NCBI RefSeq assembly: GCF_000145255.1
Contig: NC_014394.1
Span: forward strand, 992,001 to 1,056,000
Source of the DNA: Gallionella capsiferriformans ES-2
GTDB taxonomy: Bacteria > Pseudomonadota > Gammaproteobacteria > Burkholderiales > Gallionellaceae
Length of the DNA stretch: 64,000 bases
Direction: 5' to 3'
Below are positions 24,231 to 31,737 of the stretch, one piece after another (the stretch's first letter is position 1; each line of letters begins with the position of its first letter). The notes beneath the pieces are model-generated. The model had not been told where the DNA came from. It searched no databases and saw nothing but the letters and a program-made list of their open reading frames with translations. Position numbers and translations under genes: made by a program.

Positions 24231-25295
24231 CGTAATAGCATTGGTTCAACTCGTGCATTCGTCAAAAAATGCACGAAAGGAAGACCTGTTGCTGCCTCCT
24301 CCGGGGGCGTTGCCACTTGTTTTCTGACGCTGCCCTTCATTTCTCAGAACGTACCATTTCGCTCGGTGCATGAAGAGAATGACAGGAAATGGTTGCAGGC
24401 TGCCAAGTTGTGTGCCGAGCTGGTTGGGGATGATGAACTTGTTATCAACAGCAAAACGACAGCGCGCGACATCATCAGTCAATCATTATCTGTATGGGCT
24501 TCCAGGCACTGCGCAGATATTCAGGTGTTGGACAGCTTCGAGCTTCTGGCTGCGCTGGATCATGATGCGTTCGATCTGGACTACGAACAGAAGCCTGAAA
24601 AGGATCTTCTGTTAATCGGAATTCAGTCACAGCAAGCAACGCCATACATCAACGTCAAAGCGAAAGTCGAGAGGTTGGAAGCGGAGTATCCGGGGCTCGG
24701 TCGAACTGCGATCAATTATGCAGAGTTGGCCGGATACCGGACGTTCACGGCGTTTACGCCGCAAGTGGCATTTCATCACGCCTCATACCTGTATTGGTAT
24801 GGGACGGACAGTGATGAAGATTTCGAGCAAGAGCGGGGCGCGTTTGGTGATGAGGACGAGATTGATGAAGGCAGCTTGATGCCCAGTCAGTTTTTAGCTT
24901 CATTTCCAGACTACCTCTTAAATGGAGAAGTATTGGAACGCGATGTGATTCAACGCATCGCGTCCGGCACGGACGAAGCGGGTGAAACGGCTAAGGTCAT
25001 CTTGTCCATCATGGACTTGATAGACCAGGATGTCAGATTGCCTTATTCCAACAACTACTGCGGTGAGTCTGCCTTTTTCTCCTGTTATATGGGAGCCGGG
25101 GACGACATGCTTGGACGTGTGCTGGATGATTTTTATCAAAGCACCGGCGATGGCGAATACACCGACATGTACGGAATTGCAGAAGTCAAACTCGACAAGC
25201 GGTCATTTCTGAAATGGAAAACCGAAATGGAGAAAGGCTTTGCGCTCTACACACAACTGGATCGCCTGATGCGTTGCATCGGCGATGTTCAATAG
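24228..25295 (+). CDS. PRTRC system protein F
   Basis: This 355-aa protein corresponds to PRTRC protein F. It begins with a basic leader, then LTLPFISQNVPF, and has ARDIISQSLSVWASRHCADI and a highly acidic middle (TDSDEDFEQERGAFGDEDEI). I used the ATG at 24228 after AAGAGGAG. A 68-codon ORF at 24121-24327 also starts after a fair ribosome site but overlaps this gene by 100 bases; I regard it as spurious. Function unknown; alpha-helical. Confidence 0.83.
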   Translation: MRNSIGSTRAFVKKCTKGRPVAASSGGVATCFLTLPFISQNVPFRSVHEENDRKWLQAAKLCAELVGDDELVINSKTTARDIISQSLSVWASRHCADIQVLDSFELLAALDHDAFDLDYEQKPEKDLLLIGIQSQQATPYINVKAKVERLEAEYPGLGRTAINYAELAGYRTFTAFTPQVAFHHASYLYWYGTDSDEDFEQERGAFGDEDEIDEGSLMPSQFLASFPDYLLNGEVLERDVIQRIASGTDEAGETAKVILSIMDLIDQDVRLPYSNNYCGESAFFSCYMGAGDDMLGRVLDDFYQSTGDGEYTDMYGIAEVKLDKRSFLKWKTEMEKGFALYTQLDRLMRCIGDVQ

Positions 25296-25307
25296 GAGGA
25301 AGACATC

Positions 25308-26039
25308 ATGCAAGTTCCAGCAGCATGTATATCAAGCACACAGAAGGTGTACGAGATGTCCAGTGCGATCTTGTTGTACAGGGAACGCCACGGACAGACC
25401 GTATTTGCTTCGGTGCATGACGTGAAAGTAAGCAAAGAGGGCGCTGCAACCATCGAAGCGGGCACGCCGGTTTCCAAGACTGGCCTCATGAAGATGATGC
25501 AAACGCTCGTGCCGGAGGATTGCGCGCCGGCACAGTTGTTGGGGGATCACATCCTTGCCAAAGGGAGCGACCACCTCGCGTGGTATTGCAAACCTCAAAA
25601 GCGACAGGTGTGGTTCAAAAACGATGAGCTTGGGCAAGATGTAAGCGCAACAACCGATCATCCAGGGCTGGTGTTCATCATTGGCAAGGGGCATTGGTAT
25701 GTGTTCGCCGTAAAAGGCAACGAGCGCCCAACATCGGGCACACCACTTTTTGTTTCTCCATATCTCAACGTATGGAAGGGTGGGCATATCTGTACCGGGA
25801 ATATCGAAACGCCGAAAGGCGCGATGAAGTTCAGTACGGAGGCGTGGGAAGAAGCGTTTTTCAGGAGCTACTTCACCCATCCTAACCAGCATGAAAAAGG
25901 TGCGCTGACCAAGTATCGCGGCGGGATATTCGCTCTCTGGCGTGCGTTGATGAAAGGTCGAGCATTTCCGACTAAATCATTGGTGTCGTCAGGCGAGACG
26001 CTTGGTCAGGTATTTGAAAGGACGGTGAAGCGTGGATAG
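25308..26039 (+). CDS. PRTRC system protein B (E2-like)
   Basis: This 243-aa protein matches PRTRC protein B, assigned in the literature to a prokaryotic E2-like (ubiquitin-conjugating) family. It has SSAILLYRERHGQTVFASVH near the N-terminus. A conserved block VSPYLNVWKGGHICTGNIET follows, whose Cys is the candidate thioester residue. The ATG at 25308 follows AGGAGGAAG. It overlaps the next gene by 8 bases. E2 activity is inferred from the family. Confidence 0.85.
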   Translation: MQVPAACISSTQKVYEMSSAILLYRERHGQTVFASVHDVKVSKEGAATIEAGTPVSKTGLMKMMQTLVPEDCAPAQLLGDHILAKGSDHLAWYCKPQKRQVWFKNDELGQDVSATTDHPGLVFIIGKGHWYVFAVKGNERPTSGTPLFVSPYLNVWKGGHICTGNIETPKGAMKFSTEAWEEAFFRSYFTHPNQHEKGALTKYRGGIFALWRALMKGRAFPTKSLVSSGETLGQVFERTVKRG

Positions 26040-26634
26040 CCGTGATGTTGCGCTGCAAAGCGTGATGCCCACGGTGATGGTGCCACGCTACGCTGAACTG
26101 GAAGAACTGGACACGCCGGGCAATCGAATTTTGATGGCCGAAAACGGTGTCTGGCTGGAAGTTTGCCACGCGTGGCTGTATGCGCGCATTCCGGTTTCAC
26201 TCCCTTTGCGCATCCCGGTTCCATACGGGGTGATTTACGAGGAGTTGCGATTCGGTTTTGGCAAACTGCCCAAGGCGATGGTCGCTCAGTTCATCGAGCA
26301 AGCCAGAGTTCGTAGTCCAAATGAGTGTGCGGCATGGGGTGTCTGGAATCAACGGACGGACTCGTGGAAGCTGCTGATGCTCGAAGAGCGTTCAGTCGGA
26401 ACCGATCATATCGAAGTCAACCTGCCCACACTGGAGGAGGGCGAACATAGGGTGATGGATCTGCACTCACATGGACTGCACGATGCTTTCTTTTCCAGGG
26501 AAGACAACCAGGATGACCGAGGCGAGACAAAAATCGCCGGAGTCATTGGAAATTTAGATAAGCCAGAGGTGACAGCATCTTTTCGCCTCTGTGCGAACGG
26601 GGTGTTTCTGCCGCTTCCATTTGAAAGCCCGTAA
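26032..26634 (+). CDS. PRTRC system protein A (JAMM protease-like)
   Basis: This 200-aa protein starts with GTG 26032, inside the end of protein B. It carries the full JAMM zinc-protease signature: a Glu in SPNECAAWGVW, then MDLHSHGLHDAFFSREDNQD (H-x-H, S and D ligands). Such proteins remove ubiquitin or ubiquitin-like tags. In this cassette it would process or remove protein C, which is inference. Upstream is a beta-rich PVSLPLRIPVPYG segment. Confidence 0.86.
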   Translation: MDSRDVALQSVMPTVMVPRYAELEELDTPGNRILMAENGVWLEVCHAWLYARIPVSLPLRIPVPYGVIYEELRFGFGKLPKAMVAQFIEQARVRSPNECAAWGVWNQRTDSWKLLMLEERSVGTDHIEVNLPTLEEGEHRVMDLHSHGLHDAFFSREDNQDDRGETKIAGVIGNLDKPEVTASFRLCANGVFLPLPFESP

Positions 26635-26651
26635 GGGCGGAAAGGAAACAC

Positions 26652-27479
26652 ATGATCCATAACATAGATTCACGCCTGCTCACGCGGGCAGTAAAGGTGG
26701 TGTTGGTCGGAGCGGGTGGTACTGGCTCGCACGTCTTGCGACGGCTGGCCAACATTCACCTCGCTATGGTCGAGCTAGGGCATCCGGCAGGTTTGGATGT
26801 CATTGTTATCGATCCAGACACGGTGTCTAAAACCAACGTGGGGCGGCAGAATTTCTGGCCCTCCGATGTCGGGCAGTCGAAGGCTGAAATACTGGTCAAC
26901 CGCTGCAATATGTTGATGCAAACGGGATGGGTAGCTGAAGCCGCGAAAGTCACTGACGATACGCAGTTTTCCAATCCGGACATCGTGATCGGTTGCGTCG
27001 ATAACAGGAAGGGCAGGGCTGGGATACTCAAGGCGCTCAAACGCAGTGTGTATTCATCAGCCTACTACCTGGATATTGGCAATCGTGAGCATGATGGACA
27101 GGTGGTATTGGGCGAGGTCTTCGGGGCGAGCTGCAAACGGGAAAATCGTTTGCCTCACGTTGCCGACCTCTATCCAGACATTATTGATGGGTCGCGAGAC
27201 GATACGGACGATACGCCCAGTTGCAGTTTGGCTGAGGCGTTGGAAAAGCAGTCCTTGTTCATCAACGACACGATGGCGAATGCGGCATGCAATTTGTTGT
27301 GGGAACTGTTCCGTTACGGGCAGCTCACGCATCACGGCCAATTCGTCAATATCAGGTCAGGGCGTGTAACGCCGCTGGCAATTGACCCCGAAACGTGGAA
27401 ACGTTTTGGGTTTGAAGCAAAGCTCAAACCAAAGCGGTGCAGTAAGGTCGCAGAGGTGAGGGTGGCGCAGGACAGGTAG
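26652..27479 (+). CDS. PRTRC system ThiF-family (E1-like) protein
   Basis: This 275-aa adenylating enzyme has the Rossmann motif VVLVGAGGTGSHVLRRLA (residues 14-31), IVIDPDTVSKTNVGRQNF with the ATP-contacting Arg, and VIGCVDNRKGR. The later DTPSCSLAEALEKQSLFIND holds the candidate catalytic Cys. These are the features of ThiF/E1 enzymes that adenylate a C-terminal Gly. It is the last gene of the cassette. PRTRC protein D (actin-like) is not present in this window. Confidence 0.9.
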   Translation: MIHNIDSRLLTRAVKVVLVGAGGTGSHVLRRLANIHLAMVELGHPAGLDVIVIDPDTVSKTNVGRQNFWPSDVGQSKAEILVNRCNMLMQTGWVAEAAKVTDDTQFSNPDIVIGCVDNRKGRAGILKALKRSVYSSAYYLDIGNREHDGQVVLGEVFGASCKRENRLPHVADLYPDIIDGSRDDTDDTPSCSLAEALEKQSLFINDTMANAACNLLWELFRYGQLTHHGQFVNIRSGRVTPLAIDPETWKRFGFEAKLKPKRCSKVAEVRVAQDR

Positions 27480-27484
27480 CAACG

Positions 27485-27628
27485 AGTCCCATCCTCGATT
27501 TTGAGGATAGGGTCACGATGAATCCCCTTGTTGGTTAATAGCCAAGAGGGGGCTTCACCAAGTTTTTTGCAGACTTGGTGAAGCCTCTTTTTGGCTTCCT
27601 TATCAATTAACCCAAGGAGATCATTATG
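27485..27628 (+). promoter_or_regulatory. Divergent leader switch L16 (before second 25-aa gene)
   Basis: Three stems are stacked: CCTC..GAGG (27491-27508), CCCCTTG..TTGG/CCAA..GAGGGG, and a 13-bp GGCTTCACCAAGT/ACTTGGTGAAGCC followed by TCTTTTT. CTTCCTT can pair with AAGGAG. The scheme of competing hairpins and a ribosome site is kept with other bases. The 13-bp hairpin with its T-run may also act as the terminator of the PRTRC operon. Confidence 0.6.
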
Positions 27629-27703
27629 TTAGTCGTATTTTTGGCTTGCTGCATCACCGGTTACACCCTTAGTCGTCCAATCATTCGGATGCTTGGTCTG
27701 TAA
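27626..27703 (+). CDS. 25-aa membrane microprotein, copy 2
   Basis: Same length and design as the gene at 4349. Both contain the core ACCITGY, then SRP, an Arg and a terminal GL. DNA of the two copies differs at many third positions, which indicates selection on the peptide. It follows AAGGAG and is followed at once by another ribosome site and ORF. Function unknown. Confidence 0.75.
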   Translation: MLVVFLACCITGYTLSRPIIRMLGL

Positions 27704-27714
27704 GGAGATTCATC

Positions 27715-27868
27715 ATGTCGCTATCTGTCGAAATAAAAGTATTTTTTGAAAAAGTGGCCAGCAAATTTTAGTCTGGCCTGTGACGTGTACCATGTTTTTT
27801 TGACTGGCAAAGAAGTAACGCCAGATGTGCGAAACAAGGTGCCGCAAGCGCTGCGTCTTGCAGCCTGA
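27715..27868 (+). pseudogene. Small gene needing a +1 frameshift
   Basis: The ATG at 27715 has an ideal GGAG site and reads MSLSVEIKVFFEKVASKF before TAG at 27769. The +1 frame continues without a stop to 27868 as SLACDVYHVFLTGKEVTPDV and ends RLAA. Joining them gives a 50-aa protein. The junction TTT-TAG allows Phe-tRNA to slip by one base, but a plain mutation is equally possible. Confidence 0.4.
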
Positions 27869-27889
27869 TCGTAGGTCGCAGTGTCAATA

Positions 27890-27921
27890 ATTCAAAACCA
27901 GCGCATTTGTTGTTGCGCTGG
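27890..27921 (+). repeat. 32-bp hairpin direct repeat, left copy
   Basis: ATTCAAAACCAGCGCATTTG and the 12 bases that follow are identical to 31496-31527. It folds as CCAGCGCA/TGCGCTGG with an 8-base loop and is followed by eight Ts, so it is also an intrinsic terminator. Sequence outside the 32 bases is unrelated between copies. Confidence 0.85.
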
Positions 27922-27929
27922 TTTTTTTT

Positions 27930-28206
27930 GCACTTTTTATGCCGATTCCAACGAACTCCGCCACCCACTACGAAACCAAACACACCATCTGTTACGAATA
28001 CAAACCTGCCACTGAATTCAACTGAAAACAGCTACCTGAAGTATTACAAGTAGTGTCGTTATGTGAACGACCGTTAACTGATAGAGGTCAGATTGTGCAG
28101 TGATTGGCATCCATCAAGCGAGACGGAACGGCCATTCGCCGGAGGCTTTGTGACCGTCTAATCGGCCTAAGCGGAAGTATTCAGGTTCTATCGTCAGCGT
28201 CCATAC
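27930..28206. other. Intergenic, no gene recognised
   Basis: I see no convincing ORF between the terminator repeat and the IS end. Just before the IS, GCGTCCAT at 28197-28204 is the mirror of the IS end ATGGACGC, so the insertion point itself is palindromic. Confidence 0.6.
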
Positions 28207-29606
28207 ATGGACGCCCACTTTTGCCAAGCTTTCAATCGATGATTTTGAGAAGGTAAAGATTGCAGCCATACATCCGGATTTTTAATGAGGCAATCGCCTC
28301 TATCCCTGATGGAATACGCTGAGTAGCTCCTGATCACTATAGCGTGCTTCACGCACTGTGGACCTCGTAGGTTTTGCCACTCACGGTCTGACCAGTCTCG
28401 CCATCACTTCATGATTGCCTATGCAATCGGTGGTATTGCTCCTTCAACTCGTTAAAATTGGTTTTACTCAACCGCCTCGATCACATTCCGACAGCGACAG
28501 CTGCCGGGGTGTAATCGGGACGGAATATTCGATCATGGGCCAAGAGCGCCCACACGATCCGTGCATTCTTGTTCGCCAGGGCTACCGCCGCTACGTTCTT
28601 GTTGCGCCTGGCCATCAACTTTCTCAACCAGCTCTCCGACTCTGCCTTGTTCTCGGCAAAGCGGATCACCGCTCGCGCACCGTGAATCATCAAGGTGCGC
28701 AGGTAAGTGTCGCCACGCTTGCTGATGCCCAACAGATTCTGCTTGCCACCACTGGAGTGCTGCCGGGGCACCAATCCCATCCAAGCAGCCAGCTGACGAC
28801 CATTCTTGAATTCTCGTGCTTCGCCCACGGTCGCCACGATCGCACTCGCCGTGATCGGCCCCAGCCCCGGAATTTCTGCCAGCTTGCGGCTCGCTGCATT
28901 CTCGCGGTGCCACAACTGTATTTGCGCTTCCAGTTCTTTGGCCTGACGATCCATCTCCTTCAGGTTCTCCGTCAGCCGTTCGAGCAAATTGCGCATGGTG
29001 CCAGGCAATCCGTTCTCGCCATCTTCCAGAATCTCCGGTATCTGCTTCATGATCGAGCGGATGCCCTGCGGGATGATGATCCCGAATTCCGAGAGCAGGC
29101 CTCGTATCTGGTTACCCTGCGCCGTTCTGGCTTTCACGAATCCCTGCCGTGCCCGGTGCACCGACAGAATCGCCTGTTGTTCTACCGTCTTCATGGCTAC
29201 AAAGCGCATGTTCGGTCTGCTGACTGCTTCACAGATCGCTTCCGCATCGGCCATATCGTTCTTATTGGTTTTGACATAGGGTTTGACGAATTGCGGTGCC
29301 ATCAACTTGACCGTGTGCCCGTATCCTTCCAGCTTCCTCGCCCAGTGATGCGCACTGCCACAAGCTTCCATGCCGATCAAACACGGTTCCAGGTTGGCAA
29401 AGTAAACTGACATCTCGGCACGCTTCAGTTGCTTGCGTATCGCTACCTTGCCGCGCTCATCCACACCGTGAATTTGAAAAACCAACTTTGCCAAATCAAT
29501 GCCAATTGTCGTAATCTTCATTTCGGATGCCCCTTTCTAATTTAGTGGTAAGTAAAGCCACCACCACTTTGGCACTTCGATGCCGGTTTAGGAAGTGGGC
29601 GTCCAT
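28207..29606 (-). mobile_element. IS1111-group (IS110 family) insertion sequence
   Basis: A 14-bp inverted repeat ATGGACGCCCACTT (28207-28220) / AAGTGGGCGTCCAT (29593-29606) brackets the transposase. Subterminal inverted repeats are a mark of the IS1111 group. About 260 bases between the transposase stop and the left repeat are non-coding. In this group that region encodes the guide (seek/bridge) RNA. The exact tips may lie a few bases outside the repeats. No target duplication is expected or seen. Confidence 0.85.
28481..29521 (-). CDS. IS110-family transposase (DEDD/Ser recombinase)
   Basis: This 346-aa protein has the RuvC-like DEDD domain: TTIGIDLAK (first Asp), GMEACGSAHHW (Glu) and KNDMADAEAI (two Asp). 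The C-terminal Transposase_20 domain has LAEIPGLGPITASAIVATVG and the conserved serine region PRQHSSGGKQNLLGISKRGD. All expected catalytic residues are present, so the IS may be active. The start is ATG 29521. Confidence 0.94.
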   Translation of the reverse strand: MKITTIGIDLAKLVFQIHGVDERGKVAIRKQLKRAEMSVYFANLEPCLIGMEACGSAHHWARKLEGYGHTVKLMAPQFVKPYVKTNKNDMADAEAICEAVSRPNMRFVAMKTVEQQAILSVHRARQGFVKARTAQGNQIRGLLSEFGIIIPQGIRSIMKQIPEILEDGENGLPGTMRNLLERLTENLKEMDRQAKELEAQIQLWHRENAASRKLAEIPGLGPITASAIVATVGEAREFKNGRQLAAWMGLVPRQHSSGGKQNLLGISKRGDTYLRTLMIHGARAVIRFAENKAESESWLRKLMARRNKNVAAVALANKNARIVWALLAHDRIFRPDYTPAAVAVGM

Positions 29607-29714
29607 TCCATTATATATGGCGGATAGCAGACGAAGGTTTCTAGTCAATCAGGGGTGATTCAAGCTTTTACTTCGCCCAGCATAAAGTGGGAACACTATT
29701 TACTCGTCAACGAA

Positions 29715-29790
29715 GTAACAAATTTTCGAATGATGCAGAGAAAAGGCCTTGCTTTGTGATAACATTTCGATACGAGTAACAAAATTTCGA
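29715..29790 (+). promoter_or_regulatory. Repeated operator-like motifs upstream of fic
   Basis: GTAACAAATTTTCGAA (29715-29730), GATAACATTTCGA (29758-29770) and GTAACAAAATTTCGA (29776-29790) share GTAACRAAATTTCGA. The last lies 6 bases before the start codon. Two more copies follow the gene at 31306-31321 and 31371-31381. The CGAAATTTCG core is palindromic, suggesting autoregulation. Confidence 0.6.
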
Positions 29791-29796
29791 GGTCGC

Positions 29797-31287
29797 ATGA
29801 TTCCCGTCGGATACGCCTACCTAATCCAACTGCTTGGTCTACAGGTTCGCCAGCTCGAACGCCCAGCCGCGATTACCGGTGCTGTCAACAAGCGAATTGA
29901 CTCAGCGACGCGAGTACTCTTCCCTCGCGGTGTTGCCATTGATGACAGTATCACCGGTCATCTTGAGTTCGCGCTACGGCACGAGGGTGTCAACCTGGAA
30001 GTAATTGATGCCGTGTTCGAGCATCTTGCTCCGAACGAGCTGGTAGAACGGCTCGCGGCCACGCCAACCGGTGCACACATCCGGCGCATCTGTTTCCTGT
30101 GGGAATGGCTGACGGGTCAATCCCTGCCAGTCGACGCAGTATCGACGGGTGGCTACGTCGACCTATTTCCTGCCGATCATTATGTTGTGGCCGATGAGCC
30201 TGTGAACAGTCCCAAGTTCAGGGTGCGGGACAACGCCCTGGGTACGCGCGACTTCTGTCCGACCGTGCAACTCGCATCCGTACCGACTACCCCACCATTC
30301 GCAGACCTGCTTGCCGAAGCTGACCGTGCCTTGGCATCGGTCACTGACCCTGCACTGTACGAACGCGCGCTGAGCTACCTTTACCTGTCTGAGACCAGGA
30401 GCAACTTCGCCATTGAGCGGGAAACTCCTAACGCCGATAAGCAGGAGCGCTTCGTACAGCTTCTGCAGCACGCCAGCGATACCGAACTCGTCACTGAAGA
30501 TTGGCTGGTTGAACTGCAAAACCTTGTGGTTCGCGATGTATATAGCCAGGAAGCCTCATATCGAACCCGGCAGAACTGGCTCGAAGATAGCACGGGGCGC
30601 GTAACGTTTTTTCCGCCGGCACCGGATGACATGCGGATAGCCATGAAGGGATTGGAAGCTTTCATCAACGGGACCCGTTGCCGGAACCCGCTACTAAAAG
30701 CGGCTGCGAGTGGCTTTGGCTTCGTGTACCTGCATCCATTCATGGATGGCAACGGCAGGCTGCACCGCTTCCTGATACACCATGCCCTGGCCCGAGCACA
30801 CGCAAGAGAGAACGGGGTTGTAGTGCCGGTGTCTGCTGTGATGCTCAAGAACATTCCGGACTACCTCTCCGTGCTGTCTGGCTTCTCCAAACCAGTCACG
30901 CGTCTGTGGAGCTATACACGCGGCGACATCACTCCAATCGTCACGGAAGCGGCGAATGGCCGGAGCTACCGCTACATCAACTTCGATCGCGAGGTGACAT
31001 TCCTCCATACCATGATCCAGAAAGCAGTGCAGGAGGAAATCCCGCGTGAGCTGGCGTGGCTCGTCGGCTATGACATTGCTTTTCAGCAGATTGAGGCCCA
31101 ATTCGACCTGCCGAACAAGGACATCTCAGCCCTTATTCGCATGATTCAGTCCAATCAGGGCAAACTCTCGGAGAACAGGCGCAAGCAGTTCTTTCACCTG
31201 CCTAACGATGTTCTTGACTGTATCGAAGCTATAACTCGGGATGCATTTGGCAGCGAGACTGAGCATAACGATAATTTGATGGTCTAG
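29797..31287 (+). CDS. Fic-family AMP/nucleotide transferase
   Basis: This 496-aa protein has the Fic core VYLHPFMDGNGRLHRFLIHH (HPFxDGNGRxxR, near residue 322), with the catalytic His and nucleotide-binding loop intact. YLYLSETRSNFAIERETPNA near residue 205 sits where the inhibitory helix of such Fic proteins lies, though its motif is not exact. The N-terminal 180 residues are unassigned; the C-terminal part is probably a winged helix. I used ATG 29797 rather than an upstream start, which would read through the operator motifs. Possible role: toxin or self-regulated modifier. Confidence 0.85.
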   Translation: MIPVGYAYLIQLLGLQVRQLERPAAITGAVNKRIDSATRVLFPRGVAIDDSITGHLEFALRHEGVNLEVIDAVFEHLAPNELVERLAATPTGAHIRRICFLWEWLTGQSLPVDAVSTGGYVDLFPADHYVVADEPVNSPKFRVRDNALGTRDFCPTVQLASVPTTPPFADLLAEADRALASVTDPALYERALSYLYLSETRSNFAIERETPNADKQERFVQLLQHASDTELVTEDWLVELQNLVVRDVYSQEASYRTRQNWLEDSTGRVTFFPPAPDDMRIAMKGLEAFINGTRCRNPLLKAAASGFGFVYLHPFMDGNGRLHRFLIHHALARAHARENGVVVPVSAVMLKNIPDYLSVLSGFSKPVTRLWSYTRGDITPIVTEAANGRSYRYINFDREVTFLHTMIQKAVQEEIPRELAWLVGYDIAFQQIEAQFDLPNKDISALIRMIQSNQGKLSENRRKQFFHLPNDVLDCIEAITRDAFGSETEHNDNLMV

Positions 31288-31737
31288 CGTCTGATCGACA
31301 CTTTTGTAACGAAATTTCGAACGCTGGTAGGCTTTTTCGAGTCAGGCAGCTCAGGCGCAGTAATCCTCACAATATTTCGAAGTGTCCAACAGGTCCGGCG
31401 ACCTTTGCGGAAGAGATAGAATTTGAGTCGCCCCGAGTCACTAGACACCTTAGTCTGCAATCCCCCGTATAGTGGATGCTGTTTGACAGCCAACCATTCA
31501 AAACCAGCGCATTTGTTGTTGCGCTGGCTTTTTCGATCAACCGCGTATTAAACCCGCCCCCCAAATACTCCAGCTGTTTAAATCGAAACCGGCCAATTTT
31601 TCCAAAAAACACCAAGCACAGACTGTAAATATTGTTTACAAGCGCCACTATGTAAATGTAATATACAAATACAGGGCTGTAAATTATCTTTGCAGCCCCC
31701 GATTTGTATTTTTGCAAAGTTCATAACGGAGGAAAAA
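31288..31737 (+). promoter_or_regulatory. Intergenic region between fic and hipBA1, with hipBA1 operator candidate
   Basis: There is no gene here. It holds two of the fic motifs, the right copy of the 32-bp hairpin repeat (31496-31527), and an AT-rich region with TGTAAA-TATTG-TTTACA (31624-31640) and a related TGTA..TACA at 31651-31667. These are probably HipB binding sites around the hipBA1 promoter. Confidence 0.55.
31496..31527 (+). repeat. 32-bp hairpin direct repeat, right copy
   Basis: Exact copy of 27890-27921. Followed by CTTTTTC, so it can also terminate transcription. The two copies enclose the IS1111 element and fic (about 3.6 kb). Confidence 0.85.

Noticed and set aside
24121..24327. 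A 68-codon ORF after PRTRC C
   Set aside because: It has a fair ribosome site but overlaps PRTRC F by 100 bases and spans the hairpin leader; no motif.
27890..27921. tRNA-type attachment site at the element's right end
   Set aside because: No tRNA gene or tRNA 3' end could be recognised there; the repeat folds as a terminator hairpin.
28415..29410. A 331-codon plus-strand frame over the IS
   Set aside because: The minus strand carries a full IS110-type transposase with all catalytic residues; the plus frame has no known motif.
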